Program-made: the position numbers and the translations under genes
Assembly (NCBI GenBank): GCA_041741995.1
Contig: JBGSJN010000087.1
Coordinates: 1 to 28,938 of the forward strand
Reading direction: 5' to 3'
DNA length: 28,938 nt
Source: WTXA01 sp041741995
Lineage (GTDB): Bacteria; Bacillota; TC1
Notes under the pieces: model-generated
Told to the model about the DNA's origin: nothing
What the model saw: the letters and a program-made list of their open reading frames with translations, nothing else
Database searches by the model: none
Part shown: positions 1 to 7,765 of the stretch, piece by piece
Position numbering within the stretch: the stretch's first letter is position 1
Layout: the number at the start of each line of letters is the position of its first letter

Positions 1-21
1 ATACTTAACTCTTTTGGACAT
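1..21 (-). CDS. Possible 5' end of a truncated minus-strand gene
   Basis: On the minus strand an AAAGGGGGG ribosome-binding-like sequence (positions 38-30) sits 8 bases before an ATG at 21-19, and the frame stays open to the window edge, reading MSKRVKY. Only seven codons are visible, so no family can be named. If real, this gene is transcribed divergently from the DUF1003 operon. Confidence 0.3.
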
Positions 22-144
22 TAAAATGCCCCCCTTTCAGTAGCAGATTTTTTTTATTTAATCTGTCTACCTATAGGGGAGCATATCATATTAATATCGG
101 TATGGTGTTTTCTTTATTGATATATATATCATAAATGATAAATA

Positions 145-153
145 TGTTAGAAT
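145..153 (+). promoter_or_regulatory. Candidate extended -10 element for the DUF1003 operon
   Basis: TGTTAGAAT fits an extended -10 box (TGn followed by TAGAAT, one mismatch to TATAAT), about 55 bases before the first gene. A TTGATA lies at 117-122, but its spacing of 25 is too long for a normal -35, so the call rests on the extended -10 alone. Confidence 0.4.
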
Positions 154-207
154 GAAAACAAGAAGTACTTTGGAGTTATATATATGAGAATATAGGAGAT
201 GATACAG

Positions 208-735
208 ATGAAAGTAATGAAAGATGATCTTGAATCAAAAAAAGATATCCTAGAAGACCAAGAAAATACAGAAGAAGAAGAAATACTACACACACTACTA
301 CAAGAAAGAATATCAAAAGACTACCATGTGGAAAGTAAGAGTAGCTTGACCCTAGGACAAAAAGCAGCAGACAAACTAGCCAACTTCGCAGGAAGCTGGA
401 CATTCATAATCATATTCTTTCTCATATTAATAGTTTGGATAGCAGTGAACTCATATATGCTATCCAAACCATTTGATATATATCCCTTCATTCTATTGAA
501 CCTAATACTATCTTGCCTGGCTGCGATACAAGCACCAGTAATAATGATGAGCCAAAACAGACAAGAAGAAAAAGACAGAATCAGATCCAAAAACGACTAT
601 AAGATAAACCTTAAAGCAGAAATAATAATAGAAGACATCCACCGCAAGCTAGATGAAATAAACAAAAAACTAGAAGCCTTAAACAAAATAACAGAAGAAC
701 AAGAAAAACCAGAAAGCGTAATGAAGGAGGATTAA
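208..735 (+). CDS. DUF1003 family membrane protein
   Basis: This protein of about 175 residues matches the DUF1003 family in layout. A charged N-terminus of roughly 45 residues rich in Glu and Lys is followed by the LGQKAADKLANFAGSW block that begins the domain. Then come two membrane segments (about residues 66-85 and 97-118) with the LNLILSCLAAIQAPVIMMSQNRQ signature between and after them, and a lysine/glutamate-rich coiled-coil tail. The family's function is unknown. An ATG at 199 is in frame, but the AGGAG at 194-198 ends directly before it, whereas it is 9 bases from the ATG at 208, so 208 is preferred. It is followed after 2 bases by the metallo-hydrolase gene, so the two are co-transcribed. 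The coding strand is strikingly T-poor and A/C-rich compared with genes from 4 kb on. Confidence 0.85.
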   Translation: MKVMKDDLESKKDILEDQENTEEEEILHTLLQERISKDYHVESKSSLTLGQKAADKLANFAGSWTFIIIFFLILIVWIAVNSYMLSKPFDIYPFILLNLILSCLAAIQAPVIMMSQNRQEEKDRIRSKNDYKINLKAEIIIEDIHRKLDEINKKLEALNKITEEQEKPESVMKED

Positions 736-737
736 TC

Positions 738-2384
738 ATGAAAATAAAATTCCTAGGGGCAGCAACATCAGTAACAGGATCATGCTACCTCATAACAACA
801 AAAACCCACAAATTCATAATAGACTGTGGACTATACCAAGGAAATAAAACTATAGAAAGCCAAAACAGGGAAGAATTTGGCTTTGATCCAACAACTATAG
901 ATTTCATGATTCTTAGTCATGCGCACATAGATCACTCAGGAAGAATACCATTATTAGTTAAAAAAGGCTTTAAGGGAAAAATATACTGCACAGATGCTAC
1001 AGCAGACTTAGTAGACATCATGCTAAAGGACAGTGGCTACATTCAAGAAAGAGAAGCACAATGGGACAACAAAAAAGCCCAAAGGCTGGGTAGACAACTT
1101 GTAGAACCACTCTATACTATGGAAGATGCAACAAAATCCCTAAAACAAATAGAGCCATACCTTTATGAACAGAATATTCAAATAGACTCTAGCATCAAGT
1201 TCAGATTTAGAGATGCAGGACACATACTAGGATCAGCTATAGTAGAAATCTGGGTAGAAGAAGATGGTAAAGTTAACAAGCTAGTATTCTCAGGTGACTT
1301 AGGCATGAAAAATAAGCCAATTCTAAATGATCCGGTCACTATTGAAGAAGCAGACTATCTAATTATGGAAGCAACCTACGGCAATAGAAAACACGAAACA
1401 ATAGAAGAAAGCCTAGAAGAATTTATTGATATAATCGTCAAGACCATAAAAAGAGGCGGAACTGTAGTCATACCATCCTTTGCAGTAGGCAGAACCCAAG
1501 AACTTATCTACCAATTAAATATGTATTATGAACACCATGATGAATTCAAAAAAATATTGGAAAATATAATGGTATACATTGATAGTCCATTGGCAATTAG
1601 TGCCACAGAAATATTCAGAAGAAATGCTCAGGACTTTGATGAAGAAACAAGGAACTATATACTATCAGGTGACAATCCCTTAGATTTTAAAAATCTAGTA
1701 TTTGTAAGAGAAAGTAAAGATTCCAAAGAACTAAACTTCAACAATGAACCAAAGATAATAATCGCATCAAGTGGAATGGCTGAAGCAGGAAGAATTAAGC
1801 ATCATCTAAAACATCATCTGTGGAAGGATACTTCTAGTGTGGTTATAGTTGGATACCAGGCTGCTGGTACACTTGGGAGATCTCTCGTTGAAGGAGCGGA
1901 GGAAGTTTTCATATTTGGAGAAAAAATAAAAATCAAAGCCGAAGTATACAGCCTTGAAGGCTTCTCAGGTCATGCAGACAAGGATGGACTATTTGATTGG
2001 CTGTCTGCTTTCAAGAAATTCCCTAAAAAAGTTTTCTTGGTACATGGTGAGGATGAATCAAAGATTGCTTTTGCTGAGAGGATAAAGGCGGAGCTGAATC
2101 ATGTAGTGCAGGTGATAAATGAGGTGTCAGAGTTTGACTTGGCAACAGATGAGGGCGAACCAGCTGATATATTAGTAGAAAAGAGAGCAAGATGCAAGGA
2201 TATTATTAAGCTCCGACACAAACTGGAAAAAATCCAGAGTGATTTTGATTCTGTAGTAAATAATGCTAATAATGTTCTAGATAAGGGTATAAAGCAAGAA
2301 AGATTCGAGGAAATAGGCAACATGGTAATTGACCTAGAGGAAACGATGATTAACTTAGGAACAACAGTTACAAAAAATAAATAA
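738..2384 (+). CDS. Beta-CASP metallo-beta-lactamase fold RNase-like protein
   Basis: 548 residues, the usual size for the bacterial CPSF/YSH1-like branch of the metallo-beta-lactamase superfamily, which binds two zinc ions and cleaves RNA. The zinc motif HAHIDH is at about residues 61-66. DAGHILGS (about 159-166) and FSGDLG (about 183-188) supply further ligands. The beta-CASP region starts near EATYGNR, and the C-terminal part has GFSGHADKDG and VHGE, the motif B and C regions of the RNA-specificity domain. AAGGAGG at 724-730 is 7 bases before the ATG. Family and fold are clear; the RNA substrate cannot be told from sequence. It probably shares a transcript with the DUF1003 gene and ends at a terminator. 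Codon use drifts from A/C-rich in the first 1 kb to a more G/T-rich 3' part after about 1800. Confidence 0.87.
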   Translation: MKIKFLGAATSVTGSCYLITTKTHKFIIDCGLYQGNKTIESQNREEFGFDPTTIDFMILSHAHIDHSGRIPLLVKKGFKGKIYCTDATADLVDIMLKDSGYIQEREAQWDNKKAQRLGRQLVEPLYTMEDATKSLKQIEPYLYEQNIQIDSSIKFRFRDAGHILGSAIVEIWVEEDGKVNKLVFSGDLGMKNKPILNDPVTIEEADYLIMEATYGNRKHETIEESLEEFIDIIVKTIKRGGTVVIPSFAVGRTQELIYQLNMYYEHHDEFKKILENIMVYIDSPLAISATEIFRRNAQDFDEETRNYILSGDNPLDFKNLVFVRESKDSKELNFNNEPKIIIASSGMAEAGRIKHHLKHHLWKDTSSVVIVGYQAAGTLGRSLVEGAEEVFIFGEKIKIKAEVYSLEGFSGHADKDGLFDWLSAFKKFPKKVFLVHGEDESKIAFAERIKAELNHVVQVINEVSEFDLATDEGEPADILVEKRARCKDIIKLRHKLEKIQSDFDSVVNNANNVLDKGIKQERFEEIGNMVIDLEETMINLGTTVTKNK

Positions 2385-2412
2385 AGAATATAACATAGAA
2401 TAATAAATTATT

Positions 2413-2457
2413 AAAGGGTTAAATCATGCTAAGTTCTTGGTTTAATCCTTTTGTTTT
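2413..2457 (+). terminator. Intrinsic terminator after the metallo-hydrolase gene
   Basis: AAAGGGTTAAA (2413-2423) pairs with TTTAATCCTTT (2441-2451) with one G-U pair, over a 17-base loop, and is followed by a T-rich run. Confidence 0.7.
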
Positions 2458-2579
2458 TTCTATTTCCATAAATAAAATTTATATAAAAATTAACTTAATA
2501 GAAAGTTTGACTTTCCCCTTTATTTGAGATAAATATTTAATATAATAAGGGATAGTGAAATAAAAGGAGGCTATAAAAA

Positions 2580-3917
2580 ATGAAAAAAAGTTTATGGATT
2601 ATGTTGACTTGCTTGCTAATGATGTCTTTCTTAGTAGTAGGATGCAATAAAGATGCAAAAACACTAGGCAACTATACTATTGCTACAATTGATGAAGTTA
2701 AATCAGCTGATATTGTAGTTGATGGAAGAGCTAATGAAACATATGCAGGCTGGGCTACACAAAATAATAAAAAAGGTGGTCATATTGAAGGGGCAACAGA
2801 TTTTTCAGTAAATTGGTTGACTGCAACTTATGACGATAAAGAAAACCTTGATGGTATGACAAGAGATGAGCAACTAAAACAATACATGGAAAACAAAGGT
2901 ATTGATAAGGATTCTAAGGTTGTTATTTATGATGAAAATGGTAAGGATGCTGTTAAAGTAGCAGACTATCTAACTAGTCAAGGTGTCAAGGACATTAAAG
3001 TATTTGACTTAAATAAGTGGGAAGATAAGCTGGTTGCTTATGAAAACTATAAGCTTTATGTACCACCTGTGGTAGTTAAGGACCTTATAGATGGTAAGGA
3101 AGTAGCAGAAATCGGCAAAGTTGAGGATTTGAAAATTGTTGAAATTAGCTGGGGTACTGAAGAAGAGTCAGGTTATCTAAAAGGTCATGTACCAGGTGCA
3201 ATTCATGTAAATAGTGATAGCTTCGATGATGAGGATAATGTTTATTTATTAGAGGAAGATAGCGTTTTATTTGATTTAGCTAAATCACAAGGTATTAGTG
3301 TTGGTAGTACAGTTGTAGTTACAGGCGATCCAATATTTGCTTGTCGTTATGCTACTATCTTGAAATATCTTGGAGTTAATGAGGTTTATGTTATGAGTGG
3401 TGGGGTATCTGGTTGGACAGATGCAGGCTTTAAGCTAGAAACTAAGTCAAATAAAGGTGCTGCTATAAGTGACTTTGGCACAACAACTCCAAAAAATCCT
3501 GATCTTATTGATACTGTTGCTGAAGTAAAGGTTAAGTTAAGTGACAGTAAATTTATGTTAGTTGATAACAGGACTATTGAAGAGTACAGAGGAGAAACTT
3601 CAGGTTATAGCTATTTTGATAAGGCTGGTCGTATTGAAGGAGCCGTTTTTGGTTATGCTGGTGTTGGTAATTCTAGCTCTATGTTATACTATAGAGGTCT
3701 AGATACTACTATGAGAAATGGTTACGAGATTGAAGCAATGTGGAAGAAGGCTGGTGTTGATACTAGTAAGCATCTATCATTTTATTGTGGTGGTGGGTAT
3801 AGAGCAGCTGAGATTTTATGGGATGCTATGGTTCTTGGTTATGATGATGTATCATTGTTTGCTGATGGATGGTGCGGTTGGGCACTTGCTGGTGAGAAGT
3901 CTGTAACTGGAAAATAG
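2580..3917 (+). CDS. Triple-rhodanese-domain lipoprotein
   Basis: A 445-residue exported lipoprotein. A lysine-led hydrophobic signal ends in the lipobox LVVGC with Cys22 as the lipid-modified residue. Three rhodanese-like units follow. In unit 1 (about 35-150) the active-site loop reads IYDENGKDA, so the catalytic Cys is absent. In unit 2 (about 160-285) the loop reads VTGDPIFACRYA, with GHVPGAIHV ahead of it, and again lacks the normal Cys position. In unit 3 (about 300-440) the loop is FYCGGGYRAAE with Cys403 in place. Only the last unit should carry sulfur transfer, from thiosulfate or another sulfane donor, at the outer face of the membrane. The substrate is not determinable. RBS AAAGGAGG is 8 bases before ATG. 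A small membrane protein follows 15 bases after the stop, suggesting an operon. Confidence 0.85.
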   Translation: MKKSLWIMLTCLLMMSFLVVGCNKDAKTLGNYTIATIDEVKSADIVVDGRANETYAGWATQNNKKGGHIEGATDFSVNWLTATYDDKENLDGMTRDEQLKQYMENKGIDKDSKVVIYDENGKDAVKVADYLTSQGVKDIKVFDLNKWEDKLVAYENYKLYVPPVVVKDLIDGKEVAEIGKVEDLKIVEISWGTEEESGYLKGHVPGAIHVNSDSFDDEDNVYLLEEDSVLFDLAKSQGISVGSTVVVTGDPIFACRYATILKYLGVNEVYVMSGGVSGWTDAGFKLETKSNKGAAISDFGTTTPKNPDLIDTVAEVKVKLSDSKFMLVDNRTIEEYRGETSGYSYFDKAGRIEGAVFGYAGVGNSSSMLYYRGLDTTMRNGYEIEAMWKKAGVDTSKHLSFYCGGGYRAAEILWDAMVLGYDDVSLFADGWCGWALAGEKSVTGK

Positions 3918-3932
3918 GTGAAGGGATACAAT

Positions 3933-4379
3933 ATGAAAAAGAAGGTAGGTTACATTGTCCTTGGTTTTCTATCCTTGTTACAAGTAATTGGTGGAGCAGG
4001 TATTTTTTTTCTTGATGATTTAAGTGGTAAGAAGGTTGGTGTCAACCATCATGTTATTATCAGGAAAAAGGAGTTTATTTCTACATGGATGAGCAATAGT
4101 CAGGTTGATATGTACAAGTTGGTGTTGTTAGTTATTGTAGTTTTGGCTGTATTGTACGTTATCTATCAGTTATTTAGGAGAGAAAATTGGTGTAAGTATG
4201 TTAGTACTTTTTTGGTTATATTGTTGAGCTTTTTATTGTATTTTGAGTTGGTGCTTGAGGTTTTTCAATCGTTACCGGTTTATATGTATTTGTTGTATAT
4301 TACTGCTGGTATATTATTTATTGAAATCATTAAGGCATTAGTTCAGAATTTGTTGTTACATAAGAAATATGATAAATAA
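3933..4379 (+). CDS. Small four-segment membrane protein, unknown function
   Basis: I do not recognise a family. From the ATG at 3933 the protein has 148 residues: MKKKVGY, then a first membrane segment (about 5-25), a polar outer stretch with paired His (VNHHVIIRKK), and three further membrane segments (about 60-80, 90-110 and 112-137), ending in KKYDK. An in-frame GTG at 3918 exists, but AAGGGA at 3921-3926 is 6 bases before the ATG at 3933 and decides the start. It lies 15 bases downstream of the rhodanese lipoprotein gene and shares its terminator, so it may be a membrane partner of that lipoprotein; this is inference from position only. Confidence 0.7.
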   Translation: MKKKVGYIVLGFLSLLQVIGGAGIFFLDDLSGKKVGVNHHVIIRKKEFISTWMSNSQVDMYKLVLLVIVVLAVLYVIYQLFRRENWCKYVSTFLVILLSFLLYFELVLEVFQSLPVYMYLLYITAGILFIEIIKALVQNLLLHKKYDK

Positions 4380-4415
4380 TGAAATTAATAAAAAAGATTA
4401 GTTAATTATAGATTT

Positions 4416-4449
4416 GAGGGTGAGGATTTATTTATTCTCACCCTCTTTT
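4416..4449 (+). terminator. Strong intrinsic terminator
   Basis: GAGGGTGAG (4416-4424) pairs perfectly with CTCACCCTC (4437-4445) over a 12-base loop and is followed by TTTT. It closes the rhodanese lipoprotein/membrane protein operon. Confidence 0.88.
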
Positions 4450-4500
4450 AGTTGTTAGTGATATAATGTCTATTAAGGAAATATTTTAGGAGTGGGTATT

Positions 4501-5718
4501 ATGATGATTAAGAATTTAATGATAACTGATATAACAGAAGAGGGTAATGGTGTTACAAGACATGATGGCAAGGTTATATTTGTTAAGGATGCCTTACCTG
4601 GTGAATTGGTTAATGTTAGGATAACCCATAGCAAGAAGAAATTTGATCAAGGTGAGGTTATTGCTTATTCAACTAAAAGTGATATGCGAGCTACTCCTTT
4701 TTGTATGCATTATGGCACTTGTGGGGGTTGTTCCTTGCAGCATGTTAATTATGATGAGGGGCTAGTATATAAGGGGAATTGGGTTAAGCAGGGGTTTTCT
4801 AAGATTGGTAGGATAAATATTGATACTCCATCCATTGTTGGTATGCAAAATAGGTGGAAGTATAGAAATAAGGTTGTTTTTCATGGTTTTTTTGTGGATG
4901 GTGAATATAAGCTTGGTTTTTATAGGAAGGGTTCTAATAGTTTTGTGCCTATAAGGGAGTGTTTGCTTATTCCTGATTTTTTCTTGGAAATCAAGGGTAG
5001 AATTGAGGAGCTTGCTGGAGCATATAATGTTTTTCCTGATAAGATTATGCTTCGCACCAATGGTAGTGATTTTCAGATTAATTTAGAATGTGGTCAGGGT
5101 GATAATCTTGATTTGTTGTTGTGTGATTTGAGAAACGAGTTTTCTACTCTTAAGGATAATATTGAGTTTATTATAGATGGTAGTGTTTTTGAGGTTTCTT
5201 CTGGTTCGTTTTTTCAGGTGAATTTGGAGGGGGCTTCTTCTTTGTTTAGTATTGTGGAGAAGTTTGTGGGGGATGTTTCATCTTCTACCGTTTATGATTT
5301 ATGTTGTGGTGTTGGTAGTCTTGGTGTTCATTTAGGTAAGGCTGGGGCTAAGGTGAGGGGTTATGAGGTTTTTGAGGAGGCTGTTGTCCTGGCAGTCAAT
5401 AATGCTGAGGTTAATGGGTTGTCTGATTTTTCTTTTATTGCTGGTAGGGTTGAGGATGTTATTTCTTCTTCTATGTTTGTTGAAGAGGGTGTTGTTATTT
5501 TGGATCCTCCTCGTGGTGGTGTTGATCCTTTTGTGATTGAGAGTATTATTTATTCTAATGTTGAGCGGGTTGTTTATGTTGGTTGTGGTCTTGGTAAGAT
5601 GGTCCGTGATGTTGCAAGACTGGTCGAGGGTGGTTTTGTTGTGTCTGGTGTGGAGTGTGTTGATATGTTCCCTTGGACCGGGCATGTGGAAACAATATCA
5701 TTATTAGTTCGTAAATAA
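4501..5718 (+). CDS. rlmD: 23S rRNA (uracil-5-)-methyltransferase, RlmD/RlmCD type
   Basis: A TrmA/RumA-family enzyme that transfers methyl from S-adenosylmethionine to C5 of a uridine in 23S rRNA. In order from the ATG at 4501 (405 residues): a TRAM domain (about 1-55); the Fe-S cysteines C68, C74, C77 (in FCMHYGTCGGC) with C154; the SSGSFFQVN motif (about 233-241); the SAM-binding YDLCCGVGSLG (about 265-275); and ILDPPRGG (about 333-340). The catalytic Cys362 lies in YVGCGLGK and the general base Glu397 in GHVET. The motif after the Cys, usually CNP, reads CGL here, which is unusual. Whether it modifies U1939, U747 or both (as RlmCD does in Firmicutes) cannot be told. AGGAG (4488-4492) is 8 bases before 4501; a GTG at 4492 is in frame but overlaps that site. 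The coding strand is very G/T-rich. Confidence 0.87.
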   Translation: MMIKNLMITDITEEGNGVTRHDGKVIFVKDALPGELVNVRITHSKKKFDQGEVIAYSTKSDMRATPFCMHYGTCGGCSLQHVNYDEGLVYKGNWVKQGFSKIGRINIDTPSIVGMQNRWKYRNKVVFHGFFVDGEYKLGFYRKGSNSFVPIRECLLIPDFFLEIKGRIEELAGAYNVFPDKIMLRTNGSDFQINLECGQGDNLDLLLCDLRNEFSTLKDNIEFIIDGSVFEVSSGSFFQVNLEGASSLFSIVEKFVGDVSSSTVYDLCCGVGSLGVHLGKAGAKVRGYEVFEEAVVLAVNNAEVNGLSDFSFIAGRVEDVISSSMFVEEGVVILDPPRGGVDPFVIESIIYSNVERVVYVGCGLGKMVRDVARLVEGGFVVSGVECVDMFPWTGHVETISLLVRK

Positions 5719-5763
5719 ATTGTTTTTTTAATAAAAAACATAAATATAAAAAAGGAGAATCGA

Positions 5764-6000
5764 ATGGATAGTTTAAGAAAATTTAATAACTTCCTTAATC
5801 ATCTAATAGAAAATAAAATATATTTCTGTCTAAATAAAGTTAGGCCTGATTCAATAATGGTTGAGGTTGCAGTACCGGGGCAAAGATGGGAGATTGAATT
5901 TATGGAAGATGGAAAAGTAGAAATTGAAAAATTTATGAGTAATGGCAATTTATATGATGAAAAAGAATTGAAAGTGTTATTTAATGAATTTTCAGATTAA
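5764..6000 (+). CDS. Small immunity-like protein
   Basis: 78 residues, soluble, acidic. The core VAVPGQRWEIEFMEDG followed by VEIEKF and a C-terminal DEKELKVLFNEFSD resembles small proteins that recur in polymorphic-toxin immunity clusters of Firmicutes; this is family recollection, not a search result. AAGGAG (5752-5757) lies 6 bases before ATG. It is the first gene of a run of eight small genes with the same look (5764-10131). No cognate toxin is visible. What it binds, if anything, is unknown. Confidence 0.65.
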   Translation: MDSLRKFNNFLNHLIENKIYFCLNKVRPDSIMVEVAVPGQRWEIEFMEDGKVEIEKFMSNGNLYDEKELKVLFNEFSD

Positions 6001-6040
6001 GATATATTACCAAACAAAAGTCAAAAATATGACGTGATGT

Positions 6041-6072
6041 ACACTCTATCCATGTGGAGACTGTTACGTTGT
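6041..6072 (+). repeat. Interspersed intergenic repeat, copy A
   Basis: Core CTATCCATGTGGAGA lies between the 5764 and 6111 genes. It matches copy C (CTATCCATGTGTAGA) at 14 of 15 positions, and copies B and D by the shared ATCCATGTGGA. Confidence 0.6.
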
Positions 6073-6110
6073 TAAACAGATGATTTAATAGTACCTGGAG
6101 GAAAATATCA

Positions 6111-6494
6111 ATGGATACAAAACTATTACAAAAATTACTCAATGATTATGATCCAAATTTGCATATTGAAAGTATTGATGATGGCTTGCTAATTATAAGT
6201 CTCAATGAATATTTAACTCTATATGCAGCCGAGGCAAATGAAATGCTGGATATAAATAATAGTGGAAATCATTGGCATATGGAAACAGAAAAAATGGCTG
6301 GATTTATCATTGATATCCTTAAAGGTAATAATATAATCATTGAGCGAAAATCAATTTTCGCAAAACTTTTAAATATTTCTTCAAGTTATAAGATTTTATC
6401 AAAAGATAAATATGAAAAAATAAACCATCGATATATTGGGAAAAAGAGGGTGCGAATCTATTCTGGGCTTTCGATAATTCAGAGGGCAGATTAA
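6111..6494 (+). CDS. Immunity-like protein, paralogue of the gene at 7766
   Basis: 127 residues, soluble. It shares length and landmarks with the product of 7766-8149: an early beta-rich stretch ending in EYL; a His-Trp-His motif (HWH) near residue 55; a helix with FIIDI then an acidic/hydrophobic strand IIIE; an xKYxxKxxRYIGKKRVRIYSG block near the end; and a short tail. The paired copies in one island suggest duplication, as is common for immunity genes facing related toxins. GGAGG near 6098 precedes the ATG. Function is otherwise unknown, and HWH could be structural or metal-binding. Confidence 0.6.
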   Translation: MDTKLLQKLLNDYDPNLHIESIDDGLLIISLNEYLTLYAAEANEMLDINNSGNHWHMETEKMAGFIIDILKGNNIIIERKSIFAKLLNISSSYKILSKDKYEKINHRYIGKKRVRIYSGLSIIQRAD

Positions 6495-6567
6495 ATTATG
6501 GATAAGTTGCTTTGAACCGCTTAATCTACTTATGGGCAAATTTGATTAAAGGAAGGGATTACTGGTA

Positions 6568-7113
6568 ATGAAGAAGACTGAAATAAAAAAATTAATCAGT
6601 GAAAGTATTAATTCACCTCAGCTATGTAGAGTCTATTTCAAATATGATGAAAACTATTTCTACTATTTTCCTTTGAAATGTAATGACAAATTGTTTCTAG
6701 GTATAGAAGAAGATGACTTTCTACTAGATGGTTATTCAATAAGACGATTTAGAGATATAACTAAAATAGAAATCAAAGATGACAAATGCCTTGAAATTAA
6801 TATACTTGAAGGTAACATCGAAAAATTAATAGTACCAGATCTAGACTTAACAGATTGGGAAACAATATTTAACAGTTTAAAAAGAATTGGTAAAAATATC
6901 GTTATAGAAGAAGAAAATATAAACGTGGAAGAATCTCAATTTGTTATTGGTAAAATTGAAGGTGTGCATTCTATGTTTGTATATTTTAGAAATTTTGATG
7001 CTGATGGTATTTGGGATAAAGAATTTGTCAAGATTCCATATACAAGAATCACAAGTATAACTTTTGGGTCCAGATATGTAGATGTTTTCTCGAAATATTT
7101 ACCAACGACATAA
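6568..7113 (+). CDS. Two-repeat beta-rich immunity-like protein
   Basis: 181 residues, soluble, no signal. Two similar halves can be seen. The first (about 20-75) has a YFxYFPLKCNDK stretch, DDFLLDGYSIRRFRDI and TKIEIKDD. The second (about 125-175) has an HSMFVYF stretch, DADGIWDKEFVKIPYTRI and TSITFGSRYVDVFSKYL. In both, a charged aspartate-glycine turn leads into a strand and then an xRxI-TxI strand, reminiscent of small beta-barrel repeats. Proteins of this shape recur in toxin-immunity clusters; I cannot name the family. GGAAGGGA near 6550 precedes the ATG with long spacing. Confidence 0.6.
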   Translation: MKKTEIKKLISESINSPQLCRVYFKYDENYFYYFPLKCNDKLFLGIEEDDFLLDGYSIRRFRDITKIEIKDDKCLEINILEGNIEKLIVPDLDLTDWETIFNSLKRIGKNIVIEEENINVEESQFVIGKIEGVHSMFVYFRNFDADGIWDKEFVKIPYTRITSITFGSRYVDVFSKYLPTT

Positions 7114-7132
7114 ATTGGTGAATTTTTAAAGG

Positions 7133-7196
7133 GCAATTTGATATGTTTTTAAATTGCTCCATCCATGTGGAAACATGCTGTCTCCTGATAAGAACA
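7133..7196 (+). repeat. Interspersed intergenic repeat, copy B (long form)
   Basis: GCAATTTGATATGTTTTT, then CTCCATCCATGTGGAAA, then ATGCTGTC, CTGATA and AGAAC. The left half matches copy D (GATTGATATGTTTTT, CTCCATCCATGTGGAT) and the right half matches copy C (ATGCTGTC, CTGATTA, GAAGAAC), so B bridges the two. Confidence 0.7.
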
Positions 7197-7258
7197 TAGA
7201 TTTGATATTTTGATAGGATTAATAGCAGAGAAAAATAAAGTAGGGGATGAAATAGTAA

Positions 7259-7714
7259 ATGAGTATTATCGATGATTTTGATGAAATTATGAATTATGCA
7301 CATTATTGGAATTGGTTGCCTGATTGGGATGTTGTTAAGGAAGTATATTCAACTTATCCAAATTCATATTCCATATTATCACCTTTTGCATATGCATATT
7401 TGGAGGAAATAATTCGATCGACAACTTCAGAGTATGGTATTGAAATTCTAGATGAAACAGGTAAACCACGAAAGCGTAAAGTTGGTATGGGACTAATAAA
7501 ACTTGCTATTTCGGAAAATAAATCCAAAAATCAAGAGTTAGTTAAAATGCTTGAAGAAATTAAAACATATTATTTGGAATCTCAGACAACTGATAGAGGT
7601 GATAATAGAAATAGTGTAGCTCATGGCTATATGCATCCAAGATTTTGGGATAAGGAATCCTTTGAGCAATTAGTCCATGACATAGCCTTGATTTCAAAGT
7701 ATGCAGGATTTTGA
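7259..7714 (+). CDS. HEPN-motif protein
   Basis: 151 residues, mainly helical. A C-terminal RNSVAHGY (R117-x4-H122) matches the R-x4-6-H motif of HEPN domains, followed by a long helix (SFEQLVHDIALISKY), the expected arrangement for the last HEPN helices. HEPN proteins are often RNases in toxin-antitoxin and abortive-infection systems, but some are not catalytic. No nucleotidyltransferase (MNT) partner lies next to it; both flanking genes are immunity-like proteins. AGGGGA at 7242-7247 is 11 bases before the chosen ATG; an ATG at 7247 hits a stop after two codons. Whether it is an effector or an immunity-type scaffold is open. Confidence 0.6.
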   Translation: MSIIDDFDEIMNYAHYWNWLPDWDVVKEVYSTYPNSYSILSPFAYAYLEEIIRSTTSEYGIEILDETGKPRKRKVGMGLIKLAISENKSKNQELVKMLEEIKTYYLESQTTDRGDNRNSVAHGYMHPRFWDKESFEQLVHDIALISKYAGF

Positions 7715-7765
7715 AATTTTCATATTTAGGAAAAGATAATTTAATTTATTAGAACAGGAGTTTAA

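Noticed and set aside
44..65. CAGATT/AATCTG hairpin at the left edge
   Set aside because: A 6-base stem with no following T-run; not convincing as a terminator or operator.
2507..2546. TTGACT and TATAAT upstream of the rhodanese lipoprotein gene
   Set aside because: Each box is good alone, but they are 28 bases apart, too far for one promoter; no better pairing was found.
5332..5685. Long minus-strand open frame inside the rRNA methyltransferase gene
   Set aside because: It arises because the opposite strand is G/T-rich and so gives few stops; the Thr/Asn-rich low-complexity product and the well-conserved + strand protein show it is not a gene.
5684..5694. CATGTGGAAAC inside the methyltransferase gene, similar to the island repeat core
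   Set aside because: It encodes the conserved HVET catalytic stretch and lacks both arms of the repeat, so the match is chance.
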